The translations under genes were made by a program, and so were the position numbers. DNA of 64,000 bases from Hormiphora californensis (Eukaryota > Ctenophora > Tentaculata > Cydippida > Pleurobrachiidae). The notes beneath the pieces were generated by a model. That model did no database searches, was not told the origin of the DNA, and saw only the letters and a program-made list of their open reading frames with translations. This document shows positions 1 to 9,856 of this stretch, one piece after another (position 1 is the first letter of the stretch; each line of letters begins with the position of its first letter). The stretch covers positions 4,914,121 to 4,978,120 of the forward strand of contig CM035360.1 in assembly GCA_020137815.1 (NCBI GenBank). Direction: 5' to 3'.

Positions 1-405
1 TTCGAAAAAATTCGCTTCCATGATAAGTTATGCGTGATGTGACGTCAAGTCAATTAAATTTATAAGCTGCCATTTTGATAAATGATATTCATTTATTACA
101 GTGATAATATAATTAGAGCAATCATGAAATTAAGCTACTCCTGCTGCTGACCCCAAGCTCCTTAGTCGAATGTCTTATATAACATAAAGAGTGGGATCAT
201 CCTCATAAGGGGACAAAATAATAAAATCCAAAAACTTTAGCATGTCATGATGAATTAGTTTGATAACTAACTAACGATGAAACTATCATATTGTGTGTAT
301 GTGAAACAAATCATTCCAGCCCCCCCCCCCCTAATACTAAGGTCCCCCTTATAATGTAAAGTAATGCATGCCGATATGCCACCCAGTCCCCCTACAACAA
401 TATAC
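1..405 (-). other. ATG5 intron, left window edge
   Basis: No convincing coding exon is visible here. The next ATG5 exon must lie left of position 1. The stretch contains a poly-C run near 318-331 on the plus strand and AT-rich DNA. Confidence 0.5.
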
Positions 406-1742
406 CTCATCGAACTTGTCCCTGTGAAGTCCCTTCCAAAGTTGGACTGTCTGGGCAGGGAGAAGGTGATTCCAAACAGCACCCTGATGCTTCATGTACC
501 CAGCCTCCTTTACATTGTGCACAAAACTCTGTTTTACCTGGGACATGAGAGGAGTTGTTGAGGATACATTTATTTTGGATGACGAATTATAATGGTATAG
601 CTGGGATATGATATACAGTCGGATCCCGATTTATCGGGATGCTCGGGGGAAAGGGGTTTGCCCAGTAGATTTGGCTCTATAGAATCTAGAGGGAGTCAAA
701 AGTTCAAGAACAAGTTTTAACACCCTATACATACTCACAGTCTCGTCAACGTTAGTGCCCAATGTTAGGAGTTTATCAGCAGGAAAGTTACTGATCCGTA
801 TCTTAACCTCCCAGGGTAACTTGCCGCCTCCCACCATATCATAGAGGACACCGATAGGGATGTGCCACTTTAGAGGGGTGTTTTCATACTCGTACCATAC
901 CTCTAGGGGCGGCTGAAAAGGGAGGATGCTTTAGTGAGAAACAGATGAAAATGCAATGAACTACGGCATACTGAATGAGTATTTCTCACTCTAAGTTGAT
1001 CTACCGAACCCTCAACAGAGCGGTGTGAGCCACAAAACTCTGTGCATCCCAGAAAAGTGTTTTGCTGCAAAATACAAACACTTTAGTAGTAGCTGTATCT
1101 ATTCTGCACTTACCTTTGTTGGATCACGAGGGATGCACTGGTTAAAGTGACTCTTCAGGCCCGTCAAAAGGGGCAGGTAGGTCATTCGGGGAACGAGAAT
1201 ATAGTACGGCTTAACCTCACTTATCATACAATCTGAGAACAATTGAATTCTTATCGCTTCATTACATAAAACAGGTAGGGTTTTTCTTGTCTTGAAAGTT
1301 TGTAGAGGGGCTAAGATCGGTATTAATTGTAACTAGGGAAATTCGGAAAAGACGTTGAGTGAGTGATGGGGTTCGTCTGTTGGTTTACTGCACGTTATTG
1401 TCCAAGGTCACCTATATAGTTTCCTATGATGCGGGAGTCAACAAAAGGTTTTTGTTTAGAGACCTTGTTGCTGTTCTTTGTAAAAGGGAGCAAAATGGGG
1501 CCCACAAGATCCCTAGTGCATATGTTCATTAGTATGATTCGTAGTTTTCAATTTCAAGAAAGGTTTATGCCGAGCTATGGCAGACATTAGTGGGGCCATG
1601 AGTATCACGTGATGCAGGGTTTGTTGAACTTTTCCTTAATATTCAATCTGATCAACTTACTTGTATCATCGTCAGACACAGAAAACTTGATGGGCACCCT
1701 CCCCTCCCAGACCTCTCTGAGCACCTCTCTGTCATTCGCCAT
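406..1742 (-). CDS. ATG5: Autophagy protein 5 (ATG5), N-terminal part, cut by window edge
   Basis: ATG5 is conjugated to ATG12 and, with ATG16, forms the E3-like complex that lipidates LC3/Atg8 on the phagophore membrane. Four exons are readable on the minus strand: 1742-1661, 1232-1114, 912-739 and 537-406; phases fit throughout. The first exon reads MANDREVLREVWEGRVPI, like the start of animal ATG5. The second carries EVKPYYILVPRMTYLPLL. The third has WYEYENTPLKWHIPIGVLYD, the family's first ubiquitin-fold segment. The fourth has KQSFVHNVKEAGYMKHQG and VQLWKGLHRDKFDE, the linker helices that contain the ATG12-acceptor lysine in the family. The second ubiquitin fold and C-terminus lie beyond position 1. 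A pyrimidine tract ending in TAG lies two bases before the ATG. Last gene of the five-gene minus-strand cluster. Confidence 0.92.
617..690. mobile_element. Fragment of a pogo/Tc1-like MITE
   Basis: The stretch starts acagtcggatcccgattta and contains an inverted echo (tcgggatgctcgggg). Very similar sequence occurs at 19498-19540 (acagtcggactccgattta) and 61500-61590 (acagtaggaccccgattta). Termini of the form CAGTNGGACCCCGATTTA resemble those of pogo/Tigger-type elements. It lies in an ATG5 intron. Confidence 0.4.
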
Positions 1743-1996
1743 GCTACACAAAGAGAGGAATTAAGGAATGGGATATACAGGTATCAACATGGGTATGGCC
1801 CAAACTACATTATAGGAAAGCAAGGGTGAGAGAGAGAGAGAGAATGAGGAGGAGAGGACGCAAAGGGGGGGGGCTGGATTGATTAACTACAAAACATTAT
1901 CAAAACCTCAGTCATAATAAATTAGCGTAAAAATACAGACTCTCCTAAAGTTAAACAGGGATTCCTAAACTCGATGATAGATAACAGCTGATAAGT

Positions 1997-3915
1997 TCAA
2001 ACTAAGCCATGTTTAGCTCTAGCAATATTTGCATCAATTCTCTCCTGCAGGATATCGTTATGATCAGTGTCTGTGTATTTTGGGTAGCTGTCCTCTCTGA
2101 GGTGCTCCAAAACCTTACTGGCTCTATCCAGATCCCTGTAAGGTACAGGTAGTAGATGGGAATAATGAATAATGAAATTTAAGGGAATAGAAGCAAAGTG
2201 GGAAGAAAAGTGTCAAACAAAGCCAAAGTAATACTATGATTAAATTTGTTCCAAATCAAGTTTCAAAACCTACCTGAAGTATAGGAATTCCCGTCCGACC
2301 ATGTAACCTCGTAACTCCGGATCTAAATACTTGTGAACAAGGGTAACGGGAGGGAGGATAACATCGGACGATGGATCGGAACCATCTCTCATCATCTGTA
2401 ATTGCTCCTTGCTATACCACCTAAATAGAGGGTGGTTAGGAGAGAGAATTGGGAGGTTAGGAGAGAGAATTGGGGGTGGTTAGGACGGAAAATGGGGAGG
2501 TTAGGAGATGGGGATGTGGGAGGTTTAGTTAGGAAGTAAGAGGAATAAGTCCGATGGAAAAACAAAGAACAAAATAAACAATTGAACTGTTATTTCTATG
2601 AGACTCAAGAATAGTCAAGCGATACATTATTTATAAGAACAGATTTTGAAGGAATTAGAAACTACTCAGCAAAGAGGAAATAACACCTGTGTGTGTGTGT
2701 GTATATTACCTTGTTAGGACAGTACCACCATTCCTTTCTATTGCCTCTATTGTCCTCTCACAACCCATTGAAACCTCGATATTTATCTTTTCTTCAAACA
2801 TACTGATACCCTGAAATAACATGTGTTTAGATGATTGTTGTTTATTGCATCGGAAATTGATTTCTCAAAGCACTGAATTTCACAGCAGCTGTACGAAGCC
2901 TGGGAAGAAGTGTGCGCGCTCTGTATCTTGTATGGAACACACCGCGCGTTACTGCAAGTAGTGTAGAAAAGTGTGACAGCAGGTTTGCCACACTACGACA
3001 CTCCAATCACAGCAGCTGATGCAGTACCTCACACAACAACGTACAGTGAATATATCGTTAACAGCAGGTGCAAGCAGAGAATTAAAAGGTCGACAAAGAC
3101 AGAAATATAGTATTTTATTTTTCTTACGGGCCAACAATTTTCAACTTACAACACACTACACAAGAGAAATTTTAAACAATTGAACTCACCTGAAGAGACA
3201 GCTCAATGCCTGAGTAATCGTGTGGGATGTTAACAATTCCATTTGAAACCAAATCAAACATTGTTATACGGTTCGGGTTCAGGATTCCCCGGTCGATTCT
3301 ATTTTGAATTAACCCCAGAGATAACTTCGCAAAGTGGATACCAGAACTGAAAAGGGAGAGGTGTATCAATCTTATATCACCTTATATGATCTACTGTTTA
3401 GATTGAAGTAATGAGAATAGTTCACACCAAAAGTAATTCACATGACATTCAAACCTCGATATACCGTGCAAAACCCTTCCCTGAAAATAGAGGTTTGACT
3501 GTAATCTCACAACATAACAACACACCTTTTATTTTCCTTCTCTGGGACCCACAAGTACCAGGGTGGGCTATGACCATCGTCCCCGAGGCGCCGGGCATAA
3601 GGGTTATGTGGACCACCCCATGCAGCCTTACCACGTCTACCATACGCTTTTACACACTGATAAGGAATAACTGATTTTAGAGCAACTTGATTTAGGGATT
3701 TCAGTTTCAACCAATCACAGGTTTGAAATGGAAGTTCCGGTCATCATCTGAGACTCCCCACTGTACAGGGAAATTGTTCAGTTTGATGGTCTGCTACTAA
3801 CCTTGTTTTCAGGGTCCATTGGTTTAACATTGTAAGTTGTTATTTGAGGTGCTCGGGCTACCAGTGATATATTCTTCTCTATGAAGTTATAGTACCGACA
3901 TACCGATCTCGACAT
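1997..3915 (-). CDS. MRPL15: Mitochondrial large ribosomal subunit protein L15
   Basis: Seven exons join in phase to a 276-residue protein: 3915-3802, 3760-3719, 3656-3526, 3346-3190, 2810-2710, 2420-2274 and 2135-1997. The family member is an integral protein of the mitochondrial 39S subunit (human about 296 residues). Identification rests on the central and C-terminal parts: FAKLSLGLIQNRIDRGILNP (the L15 'PLSLNRLQYLIDLGRV' segment), then EKINIEVSMGCERTIEAIER followed by NGGTV, then ILPPVTLVHKYLDPELRGYM. The N-terminal glycine/arginine-rich stretch (GRRGKAAWGGPHNP) is shorter and more divergent than in vertebrates. Two introns are only 41 and 62 bp. TTTTTAG ends one base before the ATG. Fourth gene of the cluster; 254 bp separate its stop from ATG5's start. 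Confidence 0.82.
3440..3500. mobile_element. Small fold-back element
   Basis: A short palindromic stretch with ends TTCAAACCTCGATATACC and its diverged complement GAAAATAGAGGTTTGACTG, similar to pogo/Tc1-like MITE termini. It lies between MRPL15 exons 3 and 4. Confidence 0.3.
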
Positions 3916-4030
3916 GCTAAAAAGGGGGGTGTTGGGCATATTCGTAATAAATTAACGATGCTGTAGTAAATAATCTGTACAATGTCATAAATATATAAAT
4001 TTATTACGAATGGTAAAAACAATAAGTCAT

Positions 4031-4458
4031 TATTTTTTCCCTGCCCGGGTGGATGCCCGAAGGGCATCCACCCGGATGATCGTTTTAGCACGTGTGCTAA
4101 AAAGATCATAAAGGGTTTAGAAATCTCGGATTTGAAATAGTAACTCGAGCGTGGTCAAAATCGCGTGTGTCACGGTAGCAGCATAGTAACTGCTCCTTCA
4201 TAAAATCAAATAACTGTTTTGATGAAATATGATGTCAGGACGCTTATTTTTCAAAGCTGTGTGCGGCGCTCACAACACTGTTGCTGAAGGGGTGAGGGTA
4301 GAGTAAAACAGCTGTGTAACTGCATATACATACAGGACGCATGCATCTCACATTGTGACCAAGCCTTGATATTGTGATACTGATAGTGTGATACTGATCC
4401 TGTCGACGGAGGGCAGGGAAACACCGCATTATGAATACATAATGCAATAATTCTTGTT
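4031..4458. mobile_element. Dispersed non-autonomous element, copy A
   Basis: About 430 bp that is closely matched by 28651-29190. It begins tattttttccctgcccggg, followed by a perfect 13-bp hairpin (cgggtggatgccc / gggcatccacccg, loop gaa at 4047-4075) and a second hairpin around ttttagcacgtgtgctaaaa. Shared internal blocks include caaataactgttttgat and tgaccaagccttgatattg. It ends with gggcagggaaacaccgc, the complement of the start, then gcattatgaatacataatgc. It fills most of the gap between the MOZART-like gene and MRPL15, suggesting an insertion into an otherwise compact cluster. No protein coding is evident. Confidence 0.7.
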
Positions 4459-4584
4459 CTCCAAAGCCCTCACACAAAACATAGCACTATTATATACAGA
4501 CAACTCCCACGAATGCTAAACATTGTATATTTAGTCTCTTCGAGCTTACTTTGTCGTCAAGTGAAACACTACCAGCTCAAAACT

Positions 4585-5600
4585 TTAGGATGGTCCTCTG
4601 CCGTACTTTTTCTGTCTCTCTGCGTTGTCTTTGCATGATCTGACAACCTCAAATATCGCATTAACATCGATATTCTGCCGAATCAGGTCCAGTACTATCT
4701 CTAGGACATCGTTAGAAATATTCAGACCTGGGAAGGATGATGAAGTAGGAGGGAGGGGAGAATGGAGATAGTATATAGAGAGAATAAAGTCTGCAATACA
4801 GCCCCCTGCCTTTAGTAGAATGAGAACAATACAGGGTGTTCATATGGGATCTTTACAAGCGTTGGGCTTCACCAAGAAAAAAGTTGATAAAATTAGCTTA
4901 TGAAACTTCATACTTGGACTATTCTATACCTTCATTCAAGGTTCCTGGTGTTTCCGGAGCTCTACTACCCCTGGAAGTGTGTTTTTGGCATCAAAACCAC
5001 CAGAAGGAATTTTTTGCTGGTGCTGAGACTTTGCTAGAATGTTTTTTGGGTATTTTCTATGTCAATTCCAAAGTTTCATGATGATTGGATGTGTGGTTTA
5101 GTCACCAAGTTCCAAATAAACTGGCTATAAAGGCCCAAAAACAGCTCAAAAACGACAAAAATTGATATTTTATAGTCTTTCCAGCCACTTTTTTCGAAAT
5201 TTTGAGTTCATCCAATCATCATGAAACTTTGGAATTGACATAGAAAATACCCAAAAAACATTCTAGCAAAGTCTCAGCACCAGCAAAAAATTCCTTCTGG
5301 TGGTTTTGATGCCAAAAACACACTTCCAGGGGTAGTAGAGCTCCGGAAACACCAGGAACCTTGAATGAAGGTATAGAATAGTCCAAGTATGAAGTTTCAT
5401 AAGCTAATTTTATCAACTTTTTTCTTGGTGAAGCCCAACGCTTGTAAAGATCCCATATGAACACCCTGTAGATAGTTTGTTAATCAAAAAAGATCAAAAA
5501 ATAAAAATAATCTCTTACCCGCTTCTTGAGCAAGCCTAAAGAATTCTCTGTTATCACACCCATCTTGATACACTGTTTTGGGCGTGTAAGGGACATCCAT
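4585..5600 (-). CDS. MZT2: Mitotic-spindle organizing protein, MOZART2-like
   Basis: Two exons (5600-5519 and 4727-4585) join in phase to 74 residues. The MOZART family members are small helical adaptors of gamma-tubulin ring complexes that help recruit them to centrosomes and spindles. The helical core REFFRLAQEAGLNISNDVLE followed by IVLDLIRQNIDVNAIFEVVR matches the MOZART2 pattern (ELYELAQAAG, ...VLVDLLKLNV, ...AVFQML). The protein ends KDNAERQKKYGRGPS and lacks the long tail of mammalian MOZART2, so MOZART1-like affinity is possible. The 791-bp intron holds a perfect 639-bp palindrome (4831-5469). TATTAG lies two bases before the ATG. It sits 186 bp after the stop of the AIMP3-like gene. 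Confidence 0.7.
4831..5469. mobile_element. Perfect fold-back MITE, Tc1/mariner-like
   Basis: Left arm 4831-5091 and right arm 5209-5469 are 261-bp inverted copies, with a 117-bp loop at 5092-5208. The termini read TA-CAGGGTGTTCATATGGG, and TA flanks both sides (4830-4831 and 5469-5470), as expected for a TA target site of the Tc1/mariner superfamily. Each arm carries the same 81-codon open frame (4836-5081 plus, 5219-5464 minus); it resembles no protein I know. The identity of the arms implies recent insertion or gene conversion. It lies in the MOZART2-like intron. Confidence 0.85.
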
Positions 5601-5786
5601 TTCTAATACAGCTAGGGGGATTTTAGAGGTTGTAGAAACTTCAAAATGGGGGATATCATTTCAGGGATGCAATAAAAACAATACTACATGTCACACGATA
5701 AAGAAGAAAGACTGAAGGTTTAGCAATAAATAAATTCCAAGATGTGAGGTTAATATACAAATTTAATATTTTGATTAAAACTCCAC

Positions 5787-6397
5787 CTAGGCCGGGTAAA
5801 CAGGTTTAACAAAAAATTCCACGAGTTCCGAATCGGGCACACTTTGCTGGATAAACTTGAACCACCGAACTAGATGAGACATCTCCCACTGGACCTCTGG
5901 CGTTATGTGGAGATTCCTGTGGAAGGGAAGAATTGAGCGAGTACTTTTCTCACTCGGGATGTGATGACTGGAGACTGGTGAGTTTAAAATATGTGAAATT
6001 GAACAACACAACAACGTAAGTTACCTACATTTCACAAAATTTAGACTGAAGCGTTAGCCTACCTGAGGAATGGTGCGACGGATTTAGCTAATGAGACATC
6101 AGCTATAGACATAGCACGGCCCACCATAAAAGTCCGCTTGGTAAGATACGAATTCAGTTCCTCTGCAAATCGATCAACTAATGGTACTTTAGTTTGAGAG
6201 ACTTTTTCACTGTACTGAACCCACTGTAGAATCTGGAGAGGGAAGGTGGGGTCTAGATTTGATTAAGAATTAGATAAATCAACTTTTGGTTTTACTTTCG
6301 ACAAAAGCGTTATCTTACTCACCTGTGCCATTTCTAGTTTAGATGTCCCCGAATAAAATGCATCACTGTTTTCTGTTATTTTTGCCAAGTCTACCAT
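5787..6397 (-). CDS. GST_C-like protein, EEF1E1/AIMP3-like
   Basis: Three exons (6397-6323, 6232-6063, 5916-5787) join in phase to 124 residues. The core ILQWVQYSEK, then FAEELNSYLTKRTFMVGRAM, SIADVSLAKSVAPFLR, and MSHLVRWFKFIQQ matches the GST C-terminal-like helical domain of the multisynthetase-complex scaffold EEF1E1/AIMP3 (QWLEYRV, LNSYLEDKVYLTGY, TLADILLYYGL, VSRWFCHIQ). In that family the domain docks methionyl-tRNA synthetase and EPRS. A GST domain from another synthetase subunit remains possible. At 124 residues it is shorter than human AIMP3 (174) and shows no thioredoxin-like N-domain. The acceptor TTTCTACTAG lies 12 bases before the ATG; the reading frame is open back to it. Only 83 bp separate it from the preceding gene's stop. 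Confidence 0.58.
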
Positions 6398-6480
6398 GAT
6401 ACTGCACCTAGTAGAAAGAAACGTATAATCACAGTTTTTGTTTAAACAAACAAAGACCACAAATTAAAAGTAAATGGCAA

Positions 6481-7623
6481 TTATAAGTTGAAAACAAGCG
6501 GTACCCCAAAAAGTTTCCGTAAACAAAAAACTAAAACACCAAAAACACAATTTACAAGACCCATACGAGTGTTCATTTTAATAACCATACTCTCTTTATC
6601 AAAATCGTAACTTATTATCTTGTGTGTCGAGTAATACTTACTAAAAACACGCACCAACTTCACCAAATATTGTAACAGTTTACTAATTTTCAGTGATCCC
6701 TGGCCCTGCTGGATTGGAGTGAGAACGTTGACTGTTAGAACCTGGTGAAACATGGTTAGAAGACACACCAACTCCCACTCAACTTCCAGGGTCAGAGTCA
6801 GCGGGTTTGTTAAGGATTTGTCGCAACTTAATTCTGAGTGTCTTCTCCTAAGGTGAGCCATTCGAGCAAGGTTATAATGGATAAACACACTGTCCCTTAG
6901 TATCTGATTTGTTGCCCTAGCTGGGTTGAAAGGTGAAGAACTAGAGAAGAAATCGAACAGAACAATCAGAGGTAGCATTGTTTGGCAATCCTTTGAAACA
7001 TCTTCATTGGATGAATCTAATCGCTCCTCTGCTTGCTCTTTCAGTTCTTCATATCGGGTTGATAGGTACTCAGTGAGCTCTGGGGAATCGTTGGAAACTT
7101 GGAATGTACCACATGTGATCACCCCTGGTGTGTCAGTTTTACCACCAGCTCGGTCGGTTGTAGAGATGATGATATTGTTTGATGTTTCACTGGTTGCATT
7201 CAAAGGTCTATTTAGATATTCTTGTAGAACAGGAAAATCAGTTAACCCTTCAAACAGTCCCTTTTCGCATTCACTAGCACACTCTCCACTGCACAAATTA
7301 TTGTATAGAACTGCCAAAAAGGATGTCGCTGCATTTAGATACTCATCTTTTACTGTTTTTCTACAGAACGACACCCCAGCACAGGACCCATCGGTTTTGT
7401 AGCATATATCCTTAAGTTCCTCAAGCACGGCTGATGTGACTGTGGAACGACACAGTTTTGCAGCAAATTTTCGCTCCCCTAACTTTATTACATCCTTAAT
7501 GAGTGAGCCACACCCTGGATTGCTGTCGAGGAGAAAATCGTAACCCTTTCGTGGAACAATCTGGATGTTTGCCATGGGTCTGGCCGCTTCCGAGGCCACT
7601 TTTTCAATGCAGTGGTTTGTCAT
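6481..7623 (-). CDS. DALRD3: DALR anticodon-binding domain protein, DALRD3-like
   Basis: A single-exon 380-codon frame. The C-terminal third fits DALRD3: VFIHYNLARMAHL, then EVEWELVCLLTMFHQVL, KISKLLQYLVKLVRVFSKYY and a final LRKLFGVPLVFNL. The family equivalents are VMYNCARLATL, EGEWLLLFNSILPF, FLVQLSMDFSSYY and the end GLAMLGLPPLSHI. In mammals DALRD3 helps METTL2 recognise arginine tRNAs for m3C modification. The DALR fold derives from arginyl-tRNA synthetase, but no catalytic HIGH or KMSKS segment is seen. The N-terminal 220 residues are poorly conserved; human DALRD3 is 543 residues. The start was chosen because it is the first ATG and TTTGTTCCTTCAG ends two bases upstream. First gene of the cluster. 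Confidence 0.75.
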   Translation of the reverse strand: MTNHCIEKVASEAARPMANIQIVPRKGYDFLLDSNPGCGSLIKDVIKLGERKFAAKLCRSTVTSAVLEELKDICYKTDGSCAGVSFCRKTVKDEYLNAATSFLAVLYNNLCSGECASECEKGLFEGLTDFPVLQEYLNRPLNATSETSNNIIISTTDRAGGKTDTPGVITCGTFQVSNDSPELTEYLSTRYEELKEQAEERLDSSNEDVSKDCQTMLPLIVLFDFFSSSSPFNPARATNQILRDSVFIHYNLARMAHLRRRHSELSCDKSLTNPLTLTLEVEWELVCLLTMFHQVLTVNVLTPIQQGQGSLKISKLLQYLVKLVRVFSKYYSTHKIISYDFDKESMVIKMNTRMGLVNCVFGVLVFCLRKLFGVPLVFNL

Positions 7624-8466
7624 AACTGAAGGAACAAAGCTTTTTTAAAGGCAGCAGATAGAAACACTGAATCCGGGGTGGTCGGCGATCCTACGTGGCA
7701 TGCAGACTGCAGAGCATGTCAGACAAAAGTTAAAAAAGACAAGAAAAAACTAAAAAGTCCAAAAAAAGATTGGCAAACGTTGCTGGCCCCCGATAGGGGC
7801 CAGTAGTCTATCACGCGCACCCTTGCCGAAAACCCCTTTCCAGAGCCCATTACTGACGGCGCGCGCAAGATTCATTTCACCATTAGACCTATCCCGCGCG
7901 CTACACAAAGCATGTTCGTGAACTGAGACAGAGTCCCATTTTGTGACAATTACATAATTTAGGCGAGCGATCCCTAAACCTTGTATCTTTGACCTTGAAT
8001 CAAAGACGAGGGGCGGTTTGAATCCCCCACCATGCCGGAAATAAATTGATACAAGTTGTTTTTAGTGGTCAATACAACAAAGCAACAAAATAATACATGA
8101 GATGTAATTTGTAAATAATATTTTATCCTGACTGCCAGCAATTGGGAAGTGGCATAATCAACCCCTACTCTTTTCTTTAGCCCACAGAGATTTATAAAAT
8201 ATCACCGGGATATCACAAATATCACCAAAGATAGTCTATCATATCAGCAGTATCAACACTATTGTTCATCTATTTATTTGACGACAACCCGATGTATACC
8301 GAAACGAATGCGGCATTTAACTGCAATCTGTCCCAGGTTCGGATCGTAACCAATCATTAAACTGGGACCAGGGACCTGAGAGGTGGAGAGAGATGAGATC
8401 ACAAAATACCCTAGCTACTGTGGTATCCAGATTACAGCTTGACAAACAGAACACTCGGCAGAGAAT
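7624..8466. promoter_or_regulatory. Upstream region of the five-gene cluster
   Basis: No gene is visible. The part nearest the DALRD3-like start ends in a pyrimidine-rich acceptor. The stretch 7780-7910 has gcgcgc clusters unlike the AT-rich surroundings. If the five genes are cotranscribed, the promoter should lie here. No TATA box stands out. Confidence 0.35.
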
Positions 8467-8985
8467 ATGGGGCGAGGTTTGGGAGATAAGACAGGGTGCT
8501 GGGTGGGGTTCGGGAGAGAATACAGGGTGGGGTTCGGGAGAGAAGACATGGTGAGGTTTGGGAGAGAAGACAGGGTGAGGTTTGGGAGAGAAGACAGGGT
8601 GAGGTTTGGGAGAGAAGACAGGGTGAGGTTTGGGAGAGAAGACAGGGTGAGGTTTGGGAGAGAAGACAGGGTGAGGTTTGGGAGAGATGACAGGGTGAGG
8701 TTTGGGAGAGAAGACAGGGTGAGGTTTGGGAGAGAAGACATGGTGAGGTTTGGTAGAGATGACAGGGTGAGGTTTTTGAGAGAAGACATGGTGAGGTTTG
8801 GGATAGAAGACAGGGTGATGTTTGGGAGAGAAGACGTAGTGACGTTTGGGAAAGAAGACAGGGTGACGTTTGGGAGAGATGACAGGGTGATGTTTGGGAG
8901 AGAAAACAGGGTGAGGTTTGGAAGAGATGACAGGGTGAGGTTTGATACTTTGGAGATAAGACAGGACGAGGTTCGGGAGATGTTT
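8467..8985. repeat. 24-bp minisatellite
   Basis: Roughly 20 tandem copies of a 24-bp unit of the type gacagggtgaggtttgggag + agaa. Because 24 is divisible by three, the array is open on both strands (plus: repeats of VRFGREDR, 173 codons; minus: repeats of LPNLTLSS, 124 codons). Copies in the middle are almost identical and the right end is more diverged. I treat the open frames as a by-product. Confidence 0.9.
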
Positions 8986-8989
8986 TAGA

Positions 8990-9856
8990 TTATGACTAGA
9001 TTTAAAGGATTTAATGAGGAAATGAAGAAGGAGAGGATTGAATAAGATGAATGGGAAGATGAAGGAGATAAATTTAAATGAAAATTGTGAACATGTACCA
9101 TACTGCGGGCTACCAAACTAAGTAACTAACCCCAAGGAAACGAACACAACACTACCTCTTCTTCGCCTTCTTCTTAGCAGGTTGGTGACGCAGTCACCCT
9201 TACAACTCGCTTGCGTAGCGTGCCAAAACGAAGCCCGCAAAGCGGGCTGAGTTGTAAGTCTCTAGAGAGGTGACGGCGCCACCAACTTAGCAGGGACCTC
9301 GCACTCTCGCAGTGGAAATTTATCTGCTAGTACTCGCCGCAAGAACATGTCTCGTAGCCACTTTTACTTCTTTGTAACCGACAGAAGAGAGGAAGATGGA
9401 GAAGGGGATGAAGGGGCAGAGGACGATAAAGGGGGGATGAAGCTAGAGATGAAGGGGGAGACGAGGTTGAGATAGAGAGGGAGATGGATGAGTACAGGAC
9501 GGGCATGAAACAGGACCGGAGGAATGAATAGAAGAAGGAAATGGCGAAGGAGAATGAAGGGAACAAATGAAGAAAGAGAGGTAGATGAGGGTGGGGTTAG
9601 ATGAAGGGGTTGGCTCCATTGCAACCTATTCTCGCTCCTGAGATCGATCTCAGTCGCGCGCGACGTCGATCTCACTCAGGTATCAATTTGGCCAAATGAA
9701 GGGGTGGATCATAGTGCATACACCACACAGTGAGTTTGGTTACGAAATAACCCCTTTAAACTTTAAAGGGGTTATTTTGTAACCATCGCAGATTATGAAA
9801 TGAAATCCAGTCTGAGCTACACAAGGTTCACAATCTGAACTTCAGATAGAGAAATC
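8990..9856. other. Intergenic purine-rich DNA with small palindromes
   Basis: The plus strand is rich in gga/aga with no credible gene. It contains an imperfect fold-back at 9180-9290 (gttggtgacgcagtcacc ... ggtgacggcgccaccaac, with ttacaactc / gagttgtaa inside) and a near-perfect hairpin at 9738-9784. Confidence 0.5.
9738..9784. repeat. Hairpin of the GGTAACGAA family
   Basis: Arms ggttacgaaataacccc + tttaaa and their complement, 23 bp each with one mismatch and a one-base loop. Related ends occur at 30023-30074 (ggtaacgaagtatcccc ... gattatttcgttacc). Probably a tiny MITE. Confidence 0.6.

Noticed and set aside
4836-5464. Identical 81-codon proteins on opposite strands
   Set aside because: They are the two arms of one palindromic MITE, not a duplicated gene; no homology recognised.
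6926-7402. 158-codon plus-strand frame opposite the DALRD3-like gene
   Set aside because: Antisense shadow of a real coding exon; no splice or start support.
8467-8988. Long plus-strand frame of repeated VRFGREDR (173 codons)
   Set aside because: It is the translation of a 24-bp minisatellite, equally open on the other strand, with no start context or flanking exon.
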